From the NCBI RefSeq assembly GCF_003323745.1, contig NZ_QOIL01000034.1, positions 1 through 64,000 of the forward strand: a stretch of DNA of 64,000 nt, read 5' to 3'. The translations under genes were made by a program, and so were the position numbers. How positions within the stretch are numbered: position 1 is the stretch's first letter; every line of letters begins with the position of its first letter. Of the stretch, positions 15,443 to 24,019 are shown piece after piece. The notes below the pieces were generated by a model. That model searched no databases. It worked only from the letters and a program-made list of their open reading frames with translations, and had not been told where the DNA came from. This DNA is from Sphaerisporangium album. Its GTDB lineage: Bacteria; Actinomycetota; Actinomycetes; Streptosporangiales; Streptosporangiaceae.

Positions 15443-16921
15443 TCAGGCGGTGGTCAGGGTGCTCAGCGTCTCGCGATAGTGGTCGTAGGAGGCCGCGCCT
15501 CGGTGACCGGGGCGGGAGGTGTCGAGCAGTTCGTGTGCCCGCGACAGCACCAGGGGCGTCCGGTAGCCCTCGGGCATGGCCAGGAGATGCTGGCCTGCGA
15601 GCTGGTAGCCGCTGGCGGGGTCGCCGGAGCGGATGAGGCATGAGGCCTCGTCGAGCCGGATCAGGGCGGGGTTGACGTGCTCGGTGGGCGGGTAGAGGGC
15701 GAGGGCTTCCCGCTGGGCCTGGCGTGCTTCCTTCACCCGCCCGATCGCGGTCAGGGTGGCCTCGAGGTGGAAGGCCATCTGCTGCCGGGGGTAGCCGAAG
15801 ATCGAGTTTTCCAGGTGCGCGTCAGGGAGCTTCTCGGTGATGGCCTGTGCCTGCCGCAGCGCCTCCAGGCCGCGGGCCGCATCGCCGAGGCGGGCGTAGG
15901 CGCGGGCCTCGGTGGCGGCCGCCAGCGCGGCGCCGGCGCAGGGTGCCTGCCCGGCCCACTGCCGTGCCTCGCCTGCCAGAGCGATCGCGGTCTGGGGCGG
16001 CTGGTGGTGGTAGAGGCTCACGGTCGCCTCCCGCGCGCGTACCCATGCCTTCAGGAACCGGTCGCCGGTCTCGTCGGCCGCGATCTGTGCTGTTGAGAAC
16101 CAGCGGCGGGCGTGCCGGTGGTGGCCGAGGTCGGCCAGGATGTTGCCCGCCATGCCGGCGAGCTGGGCGCTGAGCCGGCACAGCCGCGTCTGGTGGTCGA
16201 CGGGCTGGCGGCTGGCGGCGTGCTGGTGGAGCTCGGCGAAGTCCAGCAGCACGTCTTCCAGAAGTTGGCGGGGCGGCCGGGATTTGAAGCCGTAGGCGTA
16301 GCCGTGGACCGTCTCCTCCCAGCGGTCCAAGGTCGCGGCGCTGATCGAGGATGAGGCGAGAAGGGCGTCCATGCGGCCGCGGATTTGGTCCAGCTCGTCC
16401 AGGACCAGGAACGGCAGGGTGCCGCCGGCAGTAAGAATGCTGCGCAGCATTTCACGTCGTTTCACGGCTGCCTCACCGTCGTCACCGTTTGTCCCTATCG
16501 AAACACGGCGGGCCGGTGTTTGGCGACCACCGGCCGGAGGCGGAGATGATTTCGTCCCGGGCAGGGAGTAGTCCTTGGCCCAGCCCATCTGCACCGGCCC
16601 GGTCCGGTAGAGGCGGCACAGCAGGTCACCGTACTGCCGGCCTGGCTGCAGGCCGTTCTCGAAGTGCGACAACTGCTCGCGGGTCATCCCGCAGGGCAGT
16701 GCCTGCGTCCGGCACAGCCTGTGCAGGGCATCGACGGCCTCTTGCACCTTCCACCCTCGGGCCAGGCGGTGGGCCTTAACAGGGAGCACCGCGCAGCAGT
16801 CGACTATCTCGGCGACGAGGGCGACAAGGTGGGCGCTCCCCTCCGCCAGAGAGCATCCGTCGTCGAGGTACCGCTGACGAAGCTCTTTCGCGCAAGTGAA
16901 CTGATGACCTCGTGGGCGCAT
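15443..16921 (-). CDS. Streptomyces-type HTH/TPR transcriptional regulator of the cargo operon
   Basis: 492 aa, ATG 16921. Residues 45-115 (LPVKAHRLARGWKVQEAVDA ... LPCGMTREQLSHFENGLQPG) form the XRE-like DNA-binding domain common in actinomycete regulators (KAHRLARGW). About residues 150-490 are all-helical repeats (EARQWAGQAPC, ARAYARLGDAARGLEALRQA, AREEALALYP-like), i.e. TPR modules that usually sense a peptide or small ligand. It is divergent from the operon at 17162 and shares a 240-bp control region, so it is the probable regulator. Third positions are G/C-rich like the operon, so both probably moved together. Confidence 0.75.
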   Translation of the reverse strand: MRPRGHQFTCAKELRQRYLDDGCSLAEGSAHLVALVAEIVDCCAVLPVKAHRLARGWKVQEAVDALHRLCRTQALPCGMTREQLSHFENGLQPGRQYGDLLCRLYRTGPVQMGWAKDYSLPGTKSSPPPAGGRQTPARRVSIGTNGDDGEAAVKRREMLRSILTAGGTLPFLVLDELDQIRGRMDALLASSSISAATLDRWEETVHGYAYGFKSRPPRQLLEDVLLDFAELHQHAASRQPVDHQTRLCRLSAQLAGMAGNILADLGHHRHARRWFSTAQIAADETGDRFLKAWVRAREATVSLYHHQPPQTAIALAGEARQWAGQAPCAGAALAAATEARAYARLGDAARGLEALRQAQAITEKLPDAHLENSIFGYPRQQMAFHLEATLTAIGRVKEARQAQREALALYPPTEHVNPALIRLDEASCLIRSGDPASGYQLAGQHLLAMPEGYRTPLVLSRAHELLDTSRPGHRGAASYDHYRETLSTLTTA

Positions 16922-16992
16922 CGCGCTCGTCTCCTCACGCTCCGGCCCCTACCAACGTAGTCAGCTCCTTACGCGACGTCATGGGTTTGTTC

Positions 16993-17011
16993 GGTGCGAG
17001 TTGCTCGCACC
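16993..17011. promoter_or_regulatory. candidate operator between regulator and cargo operon
   Basis: Perfect 8-bp inverted repeat GGTGCGAG/CTCGCACC with a 3-bp centre, in the middle of the 16922-17161 divergent spacer. It is a plausible binding site for the HTH/TPR regulator; it could also be a hairpin in the regulator leader. Confidence 0.4.
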
Positions 17012-17161
17012 CTCACCGGCCGTAGGTGTGAGCGGCTCTCGCAACGGTGTGATGTGCGAAAGGGTCGCTCTGGCCTGCGCTCCCCGCCGCGACCACTGTG
17101 AGTGCACACGGCCGGGTAGCAGCGCTCGGCCCGAGGCCTCTCTCAAGGTTCTGGAGGTCTG

Positions 17162-18178
17162 ATGGATCAGGTCCAGTCCTGTGCGCGTTGCCCCAACACC
17201 ACCCGCAACCCGACGGTGCGGATCCTGCCCAGCGGCCTGTGCGCCATCTGCCATTGGTGGGCTGAGTCGCCTCACGCTTCCATCCGCCGGCGGGAGCTGC
17301 AGCACGTGCGCGCGCTGGCCGGCGGCGGCCGGGGCGAGGTCGACGCGCTGGTCGGCCTGTCCGGCGGGAAGGACTCGACCGCCACCCTGGTGCGGGTCCT
17401 GAAGATGGGCTTCACTCCGGTGGCGATCACGTTCGACACCGGTTACTACCCTGCGCACATCACCCAGCGCGCCGCCCGGGTCGCCGCCCAGCTGGGGGTG
17501 CGCCACGAGGTGGTCGACCTGCGGCCGCATATCCAGCCCGAGGACCGTGCGAGCTACGTGCTCACCGCGGAGCTGTACGACCGCGAGGAGACCCCGCTGC
17601 TCGCCGAGCGGTTCCGGGAGTTGTACCTGCTGGGCCGCGAACGCTACTCGGTGAAGCAGCGCGAACCGATGGCCTACGTGCGAACCTGCCAGCTGTGCCG
17701 TCGCCTGGTCGTTCCGGCCTACCACCGTGAGGCGGCCCGCCACGGCGCGCGGGTGTTCTTCCTCGGCACCAACGAGTGGGTCGGCCTGTCGCAGAACCCG
17801 GGCAACGGCCGGTACACCTTCTCCGCGGTGCGCCGGCTGCAACCGCCTGGCGCGCACGAGCCGGTGCTGGTGGTGCATCTGCCGTTCCTGCTCGGCGCCG
17901 GCCTGGAGGACACGGTCAGCGTGCTGCGGGAGGTCGGGTGGGAGCCGCCCGCCGGCGAGCGGGTGGTGGAGTCCAGCGCGAACTCCTGTCTGCTGGGCCG
18001 GGTGGCCGAGGCCAAGGCGGCGCGGCTTCTGGGGTTCCATCCCGACACTGTTCGCCTGGCCCGGGAGGTCACCTGCGGGTTTCTGCCGCGGGAGGAGGCC
18101 GAGCGGGCGCTGGCGGCCCCGCACGAGGCGACCGGCTCGGTGCGCCAGGTCCTCACCGGCGCGGGGATCCTGTCATGA
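17162..18178 (+). CDS. PP-loop ATP pyrophosphatase with N-terminal zinc site
   Basis: 338 aa, ATG 17162 after GGAGG. The PP-loop GLSGGKDSTA (residues 65-74) binds ATP and normally adenylates a carbonyl or nucleobase for amidation or thiolation. Ahead of it, CARCPNTTRNP ... GLCAICHWW is a four-Cys knuckle as in N-acetyl-sugar amidotransferases and some tRNA thiolases. Later Cys residues (RTCQLCRRL, SSANSCLLG, REVTCGF) could hold an Fe-S cluster. It is the first gene of the operon and overlaps the next by 4 bp. The substrate is unknown; no QueD/QueE partners are seen, so queuosine-type chemistry is not supported. Confidence 0.8.
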   Translation: MDQVQSCARCPNTTRNPTVRILPSGLCAICHWWAESPHASIRRRELQHVRALAGGGRGEVDALVGLSGGKDSTATLVRVLKMGFTPVAITFDTGYYPAHITQRAARVAAQLGVRHEVVDLRPHIQPEDRASYVLTAELYDREETPLLAERFRELYLLGRERYSVKQREPMAYVRTCQLCRRLVVPAYHREAARHGARVFFLGTNEWVGLSQNPGNGRYTFSAVRRLQPPGAHEPVLVVHLPFLLGAGLEDTVSVLREVGWEPPAGERVVESSANSCLLGRVAEAKAARLLGFHPDTVRLAREVTCGFLPREEAERALAAPHEATGSVRQVLTGAGILS

Positions 18179-19554
18179 CTGCGGCGACGATGGCCCAGAC
18201 GATGCCGGTCCTGGACGGCCATGCCCGCCGCTGCGCCGGCACCCTGGCAGGGGTCGAGGTCCTGTTCATCGGGCACGGCATCTGCGACGCCGCCGTGACC
18301 GCCCACGCGTTGGCCGCGGCCGGCGCCCGCCTGGTCAGCGTGGTGATCCCCTACGGGCCGGCCAAGCCGGAGGTGGTTGACGCCTACCAGCGGCTCGGCC
18401 CGGTGATCGCCCCGCCCGCGCCGCACCCGCTGCGGTTCGCCCAGGTGATGCGGGCGGCGGTCACCGAGGCCATCCACCTGGTCGCCACGCAAGCCCGCAC
18501 CGCCGATGCCCGGTGGATGATCGTCGAGGACGGCGGATACGCGGTGCCGCTGCTGCACGATACCCCTGAGCTGCGGCCCTACCTGCCCAGCTGCCTGGGC
18601 GCGGTGGAGCACACCAGCCGCGGCGCCTGGAACTACCAGTACGCCGAGGTCGACGGGCCGGTTCCCGGCACCCCGCGCACGCTGGAGCTTCCGGCGGTGA
18701 CCATCTCCGGGTGCGCGCTCAAGACCTGCCACGAGGGGGCGTTCGTCGCCGAGACCACCGTGGACGAGATCCTGCTCGCGCTCCGCGAGGATCACGTGTT
18801 CGTCCGGCACCTTCCGGTGGCCGTCGCCGGGTACGGCCGCATCGGCGCGGCCATCGCCGCCGAGCTCGCGGCGCGCGGCTGCCAGGTCGCCGTGATCGAC
18901 CCGCGCCGGCCCCAGCTCGCTGACGGCATGACGCTGGTGGACTGGCGTCAGGTGGCCGAGCGCGGCACGGTGCTGCTGGTGGGCGCCACCGGGACGGCCG
19001 CGACCCCGCCGGAACTGGTCAGCGCGTTCCTCGCCAGAGGGCGGCGGCGCATGTATCTGGCGAGCGCCTCCTCCAAGGCGGTGGAGTTCTCCCACCTCAT
19101 CGCAGCGCTGGAATCCCCATCGGTGATCGAGGCCCTCGCCCCGGCGCCGGGGATTCGGCTCACCCGATCGCCGGGCCCCGCCGGGCGCCGCTACCAGTTC
19201 ACGGCTCCGGCATGGCCGCAGGCGCGGGAGCTGGTCATGCTGGCCGACGGGTACCCGGTCCTGTTCCATCGGGCCGCCAGCCACGGGGCGACCAACGCGG
19301 CGATGGACCCGGTGATGACCCTGCTGTTCCTGGCGGCGGCCGGGCTGCCCGCCGCCGCGCACCGGCTGGGCCACCGGCTGCACACGGTCGCCGACGTAGC
19401 CGACCTGCCCGACCTGCCGGCCCCGTGGCGGGCACTGATCGAGCAGGAAGGGCTGCTGCGTACCTGGTGCGTTCTCCACGGTATCGACGCCGGCGACTAC
19501 CTGGCCCGGATCGGATTGCGCGCCCCGGAGGAGGTCGCGGCATGGCGTGGGTGA
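18175..19554 (+). CDS. S-adenosylhomocysteine-hydrolase-like NAD-dependent enzyme
   Basis: 459 aa, ATG 18175. The first half has MIVEDGGYAVPLLHD and GAVEHTSRGAWNY, matching the DDGGDLxxLLH and GxxExTTxG positions of SAH hydrolase. The middle is a Rossmann domain (VAVAGYGRIGAAIA, near residue 216) with the family-like pattern GTVLLVGATG. The C-terminal ADGYPVLFHRAASH occupies the place of LAEGRLxNLxxGHP. So it is a divergent relative, with several canonical residues changed. It may act on another adenosine thioether or nucleoside by the same 3'-oxidation chemistry; this is inference. It overlaps both neighbours. Confidence 0.7.
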   Translation: MTAATMAQTMPVLDGHARRCAGTLAGVEVLFIGHGICDAAVTAHALAAAGARLVSVVIPYGPAKPEVVDAYQRLGPVIAPPAPHPLRFAQVMRAAVTEAIHLVATQARTADARWMIVEDGGYAVPLLHDTPELRPYLPSCLGAVEHTSRGAWNYQYAEVDGPVPGTPRTLELPAVTISGCALKTCHEGAFVAETTVDEILLALREDHVFVRHLPVAVAGYGRIGAAIAAELAARGCQVAVIDPRRPQLADGMTLVDWRQVAERGTVLLVGATGTAATPPELVSAFLARGRRRMYLASASSKAVEFSHLIAALESPSVIEALAPAPGIRLTRSPGPAGRRYQFTAPAWPQARELVMLADGYPVLFHRAASHGATNAAMDPVMTLLFLAAAGLPAAAHRLGHRLHTVADVADLPDLPAPWRALIEQEGLLRTWCVLHGIDAGDYLARIGLRAPEEVAAWRG

Positions 19555-20159
19555 TCTGGGTGACCGGGCCGGCCGCGTGCGGCAAGTCCACCCTCACCAG
19601 GACCGTCGTGGAGCTATTGACGCACGAACGGCCGGAGGCCGCCGTGACGGTGCTGAGCGACGAGCAGCTGCTGCTGGAGGCCGTGGCGGCCGACCTCGGT
19701 CACACCCACCACCGGCACCCGTTCGGCGATTGGCGGTTCGTCGCCGACGGGTACCTGTTCGACGAGGGGGTCCGGCGGATCAGCGACCGCCTCGCCGACC
19801 TGGTCGCCGCCGACCCCGACGCGGTCGCCGTGGTCGAGCTCGCGCGGGGCGGCCACGCCGACGGCGTGGACGTCACCTACCGCCACGCCCTGGACCTCAT
19901 CGATCCCCGCCTGTGGCAGCACTCCACCGTGGTGGCCCTGGCCGTGCCGTGGCCGGAGCGGTGCCGGCGCAACCTCGCCCGGATCCGCACCAGCGGCCAC
20001 GGCACCGCCGCCGAGGTCATGGAGGCGCTGTACCGGGGCGCCGACCCGGGCGAGTGGCGCAGGGCCGGGATCACGGCGCACGTCCTGGATGGACGCACTC
20101 ACCCGCGCGAGCTCGCGCGCCAGATCCTCACCCGGGCGCGGCTGCCCGCTACGCGGTGA
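19542..20159 (+). CDS. P-loop kinase, nucleoside/nucleotide-kinase type (205 aa)
   Basis: ATG 19542, 13 bp inside the end of the preceding gene. The Walker A motif is TGPAACGKST (residues 8-17). DGYLFDEGVRRI and VVELARGGHAD occupy the acceptor/Walker B region, and RRNLARIRTSGHGT looks like a lid with arginines. Length fits small-molecule kinases acting on nucleosides or sugars. The acceptor is not predictable. It ends inside the convergent TSCPD gene (11-bp overlap). Confidence 0.75.
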   Translation: MAWVIWVTGPAACGKSTLTRTVVELLTHERPEAAVTVLSDEQLLLEAVAADLGHTHHRHPFGDWRFVADGYLFDEGVRRISDRLADLVAADPDAVAVVELARGGHADGVDVTYRHALDLIDPRLWQHSTVVALAVPWPERCRRNLARIRTSGHGTAAEVMEALYRGADPGEWRRAGITAHVLDGRTHPRELARQILTRARLPATR

Positions 20160-20604
20160 CCAGGGCGCTGCTGCGCGGCTGGGGCACGCCGGCACCGGAG
20201 CTCTGCTGGTCGGCCTGCGCGGTCCGCTCCTCGGCGGTCAGCACGCCCAGCTCGGCGCGGTCGGCGCGTGGCAGGTAGTCCAGGGCCAGGCGGCGGCCGA
20301 TGTAGTCGGTGATCGAGGCCGCGATGCGGATATCGGGGTCGTCGGTCAGGCCGCGCGGCTCGTAGGCCACGCCCACCAGGTCGTTGACGATCTTCACGAG
20401 AGGAACACCGTGATCGAGCGCCACATTGATCATGTTGTAGAGGGCATCGGTGAGTCCGCGCAGCGTGGACCCGTGCTTGCCCAGGTGCACCACCACTCGC
20501 CCCAGCGAGCCGTCCGCGTTGGCGGAGGTGATCAGGTGGCCTTGCGCGCCACCGATGCTGAAACGCCGGGTGTGGCCGTTCGGCCGGGCAGTGCGAGAGG
20601 TCAT
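20149..20604 (-). CDS. stand-alone TSCPD-domain protein resembling the C-terminus of class II ribonucleotide reductase
   Basis: 151 aa, start ATG 20604 with GGGAGC upstream. RVVVHLGKHGSTLRGLTDAL, YEPRGLTDDPDIRIAASI and DYIGRRLALDYLP match the C-terminal region of B12-dependent NrdJ, where the TSCPD domain sits. The catalytic barrel is absent, and the Cys motif near the NrdJ C-terminus is also missing. It lies antisense inside the operon. It might serve as a regulatory or subunit partner of a reductase, or bind nucleotides for the cargo pathway. The domain call is firm; the role is open. Confidence 0.75.
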   Translation of the reverse strand: MTSRTARPNGHTRRFSIGGAQGHLITSANADGSLGRVVVHLGKHGSTLRGLTDALYNMINVALDHGVPLVKIVNDLVGVAYEPRGLTDDPDIRIAASITDYIGRRLALDYLPRADRAELGVLTAEERTAQADQQSSGAGVPQPRSSALVTA

Positions 20605-20705
20605 ATCGGCTCCCTGTGGGCGGAGGTCGGATGGGCACGCCGCATCATGCCGCACCCGCGGCGCGCCGGCACGGATTCCCGCAGACGCGCCGTAAGGAGC
20701 GTGAG

Positions 20706-21443
20706 GTGCTCCTAGCTCAGCAATCGGCTCGCCAGGGGCCTGTGGCCGTGAGCGTGCTCGGGCCGCCGGCGGCCGGCAAGTCCAGCCTCACCGCCACCCT
20801 GGCGTCCCGCCATAGGGGCCTGATCTTCCGGCTGCGCGAGTATGCCCGCCACCGGGCGGCGCACGACGAGGGCCTGGCCCAGACGATGCGAACCAGCACC
20901 GACCCCCTGGGGTGGGTGCCCGATCCCGTGGCCCTGAGCCTGATCGATCATGCTCTTCACGGTCCCTTCCGCCCATCACCCGGCATCTTGCTGCTGCTGG
21001 AGGGCTTTCCCGGTAACCCCGTCCAGGCCGTCCATACCGCCGGGGTGCTGGACCGGATGGGCGTGGAGCTGCATGTCGTGGAGCTCCTGGTGGACCAGGA
21101 GAGCGCCCGGCGGCGCGCACAGACACGGCGGGTCTGCCCGGCCTGCGAGAGCGGCTCGGCCGACGAACCGCACCGGCCCGCCACGGCCGGGCCCGACGGC
21201 GGGTGCGCCCGCTGCGGCGGGCCGCTGCGAGCGCGCCGCGACGACACCGCCGACCTGCTGGCGGCCCGCACCGGCCGCTTCCGCCAGCACCACCCGCGCA
21301 TCCGCCGCGAGTTCCAGACGCGCGGTGTGCCCTGGCACACCATCGACACCCGGTGCTCACCCGCGGCCGTCGTGGCGGCGGCTGAGGCCGCCCTCGGCAT
21401 CTGTCCGTCCCTGCACCCCGACCCCGGAGCGCTGATCCCATGA
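20706..21443 (+). CDS. adenylate-kinase-like protein with zinc lid (245 aa)
   Basis: GTG 20706 behind AAGGAG. The landmarks are SVLGPPAAGKSS (P-loop, residues 15-26), RLREYARHRA, LLLEGFPGNPVQA (adenylate kinase has LDGFPRTxxQA) and a Cys4 lid: RVCPACES ... GCARCGGPL followed by RARRDDT. So it keeps the nucleoside-monophosphate kinase plan, but the R of GFPR is replaced, which could change substrate or activity. With the other kinase and the NUDIX enzyme it points to a nucleotide-like intermediate. It overlaps the radical SAM gene by 4 bp. Confidence 0.8.
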   Translation: MLLAQQSARQGPVAVSVLGPPAAGKSSLTATLASRHRGLIFRLREYARHRAAHDEGLAQTMRTSTDPLGWVPDPVALSLIDHALHGPFRPSPGILLLLEGFPGNPVQAVHTAGVLDRMGVELHVVELLVDQESARRRAQTRRVCPACESGSADEPHRPATAGPDGGCARCGGPLRARRDDTADLLAARTGRFRQHHPRIRREFQTRGVPWHTIDTRCSPAAVVAAAEAALGICPSLHPDPGALIP

Positions 21444-22576
21444 CCGTCGACCTGCCCATGCCGGCCCGGGGCCGCGCAGATGCCTACGGGCACGCCCGCA
21501 TGCCCGCGCCCGGCAACTCCGCAGACTTCCTGCGCATCGACCGCGTGCCCTACGGCCGGTTCCGCAACGTCTACCTGTACATCACCGAGGCGTGCCAGCT
21601 GCGATGCGGCTCCTGCTACATGGGCGACCGGCTGGAGCGAGCGCTGAAGATGCCTTTCGAGCAGATCCGCGCCACGCTCATCGCCTGGCGGCAGATGGGA
21701 GGCTCCAAGCTGACCATCCTGGGTGGCGAGCCGACGCTGCACCCTCGCTACGAGGACACCATCCGCCTGGCCGGGCAGATCGGCTACGAGCAGGTCATCA
21801 CCACCAGCAACGGCCTGGCCCCCGCGCGCCGCAAGTTCGCGCGGATGGAGCCCGGTGACTTCGCGTACGTGCAGATCAGCTTGGACGGCGGCTCGCCGGC
21901 CACGCACGACGTCGTCCGCGGCCCGGGCTCCTTCGCCACCACCTTGGAGACCGTCGAGGAGTTGGCGCAGCGGGGGTTCGACACTCGGATCATCTGCACC
22001 GTCAACAAGGCCAACGTCGGCGACTGCCTGAACCTGCTGGACATCGCCGACCGCCTGGGGGTGTCGCTGGTCAAGTTCCATGTTTTCTCGGTGATCGGCC
22101 GTGGCCACGGCAACGACGACTGGGGCATGCGCCCGCATGAGTGGCTGGAGTTCTGCGACGCGCTGCCCGCCGCCTCGGCCGGCCGCCGCACTCGCGTCTG
22201 GTACCAGCCGACATTCGCACGCCGGCAGGAGATGCCTCGATACCAGGCCGAGGGGTACAGCGGGTGTATCGGCCGGACCCTGGACCGCATCAGCATCTTC
22301 CCCGACGGGCGCGCCTACGTGTGCTCGTTCCTATTCGACACAGATCTGCACTTCGCCACCGTCACCTCCGAAGGCCGCATCGAGTTGAACCGGGGCCCCA
22401 ACGAGTTCGATCTGTTCACCGGCGCGCTCGTCCAGCACGGCTGCGGGAGTTGCAAGGCCCCCGGCTCCTGCATGGGCGGCTGCCCCGCTGAGCAGATCGT
22501 CGATGGCGCTTCCTCCTGCGCCGAAGAGGAGATCTTCCCGGTGTGCCGGCTGTGGAAGTCCGTCCCGGCCAACTGA
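21440..22576 (+). CDS. radical SAM enzyme with SPASM-type C-terminal cluster site
   Basis: 378 aa, ATG 21440. CQLRCGSC at residues 52-59 is the CX3CX2C site for the catalytic [4Fe-4S] cluster; GGEPTLHPRY and VQISLDGGSPATHD follow in the usual order. The C-terminus has GCIGR...DGRAYVC, CGSCKAPGSCMGGC and two later Cys, a SPASM-like set for auxiliary clusters. SPASM enzymes modify peptides or small molecules by radical chemistry. No precursor-peptide gene is seen nearby, so a small-molecule or nucleotide substrate is more likely. It is the central enzyme of the operon. Confidence 0.9.
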   Translation: MTVDLPMPARGRADAYGHARMPAPGNSADFLRIDRVPYGRFRNVYLYITEACQLRCGSCYMGDRLERALKMPFEQIRATLIAWRQMGGSKLTILGGEPTLHPRYEDTIRLAGQIGYEQVITTSNGLAPARRKFARMEPGDFAYVQISLDGGSPATHDVVRGPGSFATTLETVEELAQRGFDTRIICTVNKANVGDCLNLLDIADRLGVSLVKFHVFSVIGRGHGNDDWGMRPHEWLEFCDALPAASAGRRTRVWYQPTFARRQEMPRYQAEGYSGCIGRTLDRISIFPDGRAYVCSFLFDTDLHFATVTSEGRIELNRGPNEFDLFTGALVQHGCGSCKAPGSCMGGCPAEQIVDGASSCAEEEIFPVCRLWKSVPAN

Positions 22577-22671
22577 CCGATCCGCCCGCCGCCCGTCGAC
22601 CGGCTCCGGCATCCTTGCCCTCCTGCGGCGACGCCCGCCGCAGCCAGCGCAAACACGATAAGAGGCACATC

Positions 22672-23109
22672 ATGGCCAAAGAGCGTTACAAGACCTGCGT
22701 CGACGTCCACCTCATCCTTCGCCGAGGCGACGAGATCCTGCTCGGCGAGCGGCGGAACACCGGCTGGCGCGACGGCGACTGGCACCTGCCGTCCGGGCAC
22801 CTGGACCCGGGCGAAGCGGCGAGCGCCGCGCTGATCCGCGAGACCGCCGAAGAGATCGGCGTGGCCGTCGATGCGGCCGCGGTGCGCTTCGCGCACCTGA
22901 TGCACCACTTCACCGACGACGCTCGCACCGCCATGTTCTTCGAGGTCACGCAGTGGACCGGCGAGGTCGTCAACCGCGAGCCGGACAAGTGCGCCGGATG
23001 GGACTGGTTCCCGCTCGACGCCCTGCCCGAGCAGATGATTCCCTACGCCGCCGAGGCCCTCACCCTCTACGCCAAGGGCACTGTCTACTCCGAGCGCGGC
23101 TGGAGCTGA
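22672..23109 (+). CDS. NUDIX hydrolase (145 aa)
   Basis: ATG 22672. The NUDIX box is complete: GHLDPGEAASAALIRETAEE plus IGV, with G, E, REXXEE in register. HLILRRGDEILLGERRN before it is the usual first strand pair. NUDIX enzymes cleave nucleoside diphosphates linked to another group, giving a phosphate and a nucleotide. Here it may trim an activated intermediate made by the kinases. It is separated from the radical SAM gene by 95 bp and from the next gene by one base. Confidence 0.9.
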   Translation: MAKERYKTCVDVHLILRRGDEILLGERRNTGWRDGDWHLPSGHLDPGEAASAALIRETAEEIGVAVDAAAVRFAHLMHHFTDDARTAMFFEVTQWTGEVVNREPDKCAGWDWFPLDALPEQMIPYAAEALTLYAKGTVYSERGWS

Positions 23110-23110
23110 C

Positions 23111-24019
23111 ATGGACGGCGCTGTGGACCTCGCCTGCTTCAGCTACCTCGCCGGCGCCCGCCTGCTGGCCGTCGACCGCTACCCCGCCGCCGATACCGGC
23201 GCCGAGGTCCACAGCGTCACCCACTCCCTTGCCGGAGACGGCCCGATCACCGCGATCACCGCCCGAGGCCTCGGGCTGCGCACCGCGTTGGCGGCTAACC
23301 ACGTCGGCAGCGACGTCACCGGATCGGCACTGCTGTCCCGCCTGGACGGCGCCGGCGTTCAGCATCAGCTGTCCCTGCAGGCCGCCACCATGACCGCCGA
23401 GCTCACGATCATCACCGACCGCACCGGCACCCGCACCTGGTTCGCCTACCTCGCCCCCGCCTACGCGGGCCTGGCCGACGTCGATCTGTCCGCGCTGACC
23501 ACCGCCCGGCTCACCTACATCGACTGCTACGCGGTTCTCACTGCGGCGGCCACCCGCGCCATCACCGCGACCGCCCGCGCGGGCGTCCCGCTGATGCTCA
23601 ACCTCGGCGGCGACCCGCTACACCCCGACATCGCACAGGCCGCCGCCGGATCCCGTCCCATCGTGCAGACCAGCCTCCCTGAAAACCAGGCGCACCACGC
23701 CGGCGACCTGGCCGACGACCTCGCCCGGCGCCTGGCCCCGGACGTGGTGCTGGTCACCCTGGGTAGCCTCGGCGCGATCGCCCATCAGGTCGGCGCACGC
23801 CACCGCGCCCCCGCCGGGGACGGCCCGATCATCCACACCCACGGCGCCGGGGCCGCGTTCTCCGCCGGGTTCGCCGCCGCCCACCTCAACGGCCACGACA
23901 CCTCCACCGCGCTGCGCCAGGCCTGCCTCATCGGCACGGCGCACTGCGGCCCACCGGGCAGCCACCCCGGCCGCTCCGGAACCCCGCCCTCACCGACAGG
24001 AGTACCGGCATGTCCGTAA
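23111..24019 (+). CDS. PfkB/ribokinase-family protein lacking the catalytic aspartate
   Basis: 302 aa, ATG 23111. The fold is readable: GLRTALAANHVGSDVTGSAL, MTAELTIITDRTGTRTW, and an anion-hole region HTHGAGAAFSAGF (residues 242-254). In active PfkB kinases this reads DTTGAGDxF; here the catalytic Asp is Ala 248 and the first Asp is His. Unless another residue substitutes, phosphotransfer should be lost or changed. It overlaps the cupin gene by 10 bp. It might bind sugar or nucleoside as an allosteric subunit. Family call is firm; activity doubtful. Confidence 0.75.
   Translation: MDGAVDLACFSYLAGARLLAVDRYPAADTGAEVHSVTHSLAGDGPITAITARGLGLRTALAANHVGSDVTGSALLSRLDGAGVQHQLSLQAATMTAELTIITDRTGTRTWFAYLAPAYAGLADVDLSALTTARLTYIDCYAVLTAAATRAITATARAGVPLMLNLGGDPLHPDIAQAAAGSRPIVQTSLPENQAHHAGDLADDLARRLAPDVVLVTLGSLGAIAHQVGARHRAPAGDGPIIHTHGAGAAFSAGFAAAHLNGHDTSTALRQACLIGTAHCGPPGSHPGRSGTPPSPTGVPACP

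Noticed and set aside
17162-18178. QueC (preQ0 synthase) and a 7-deazaguanine pathway
   Set aside because: The PP-loop is shared by many families; the Cys layout differs and no QueD, QueE, FolE, TGT or DpdA partner is present.
20706-21443. Housekeeping adenylate kinase
   Set aside because: It is embedded in the cargo operon, lacks the usual ribosomal-protein/secY context and has lost the Arg of the GFPR motif.
21440-22576. RiPP maturase with precursor peptide
   Set aside because: No short precursor-like gene with a leader was found within a few kb on either strand, and the kinases and NUDIX enzyme do not fit a RiPP.
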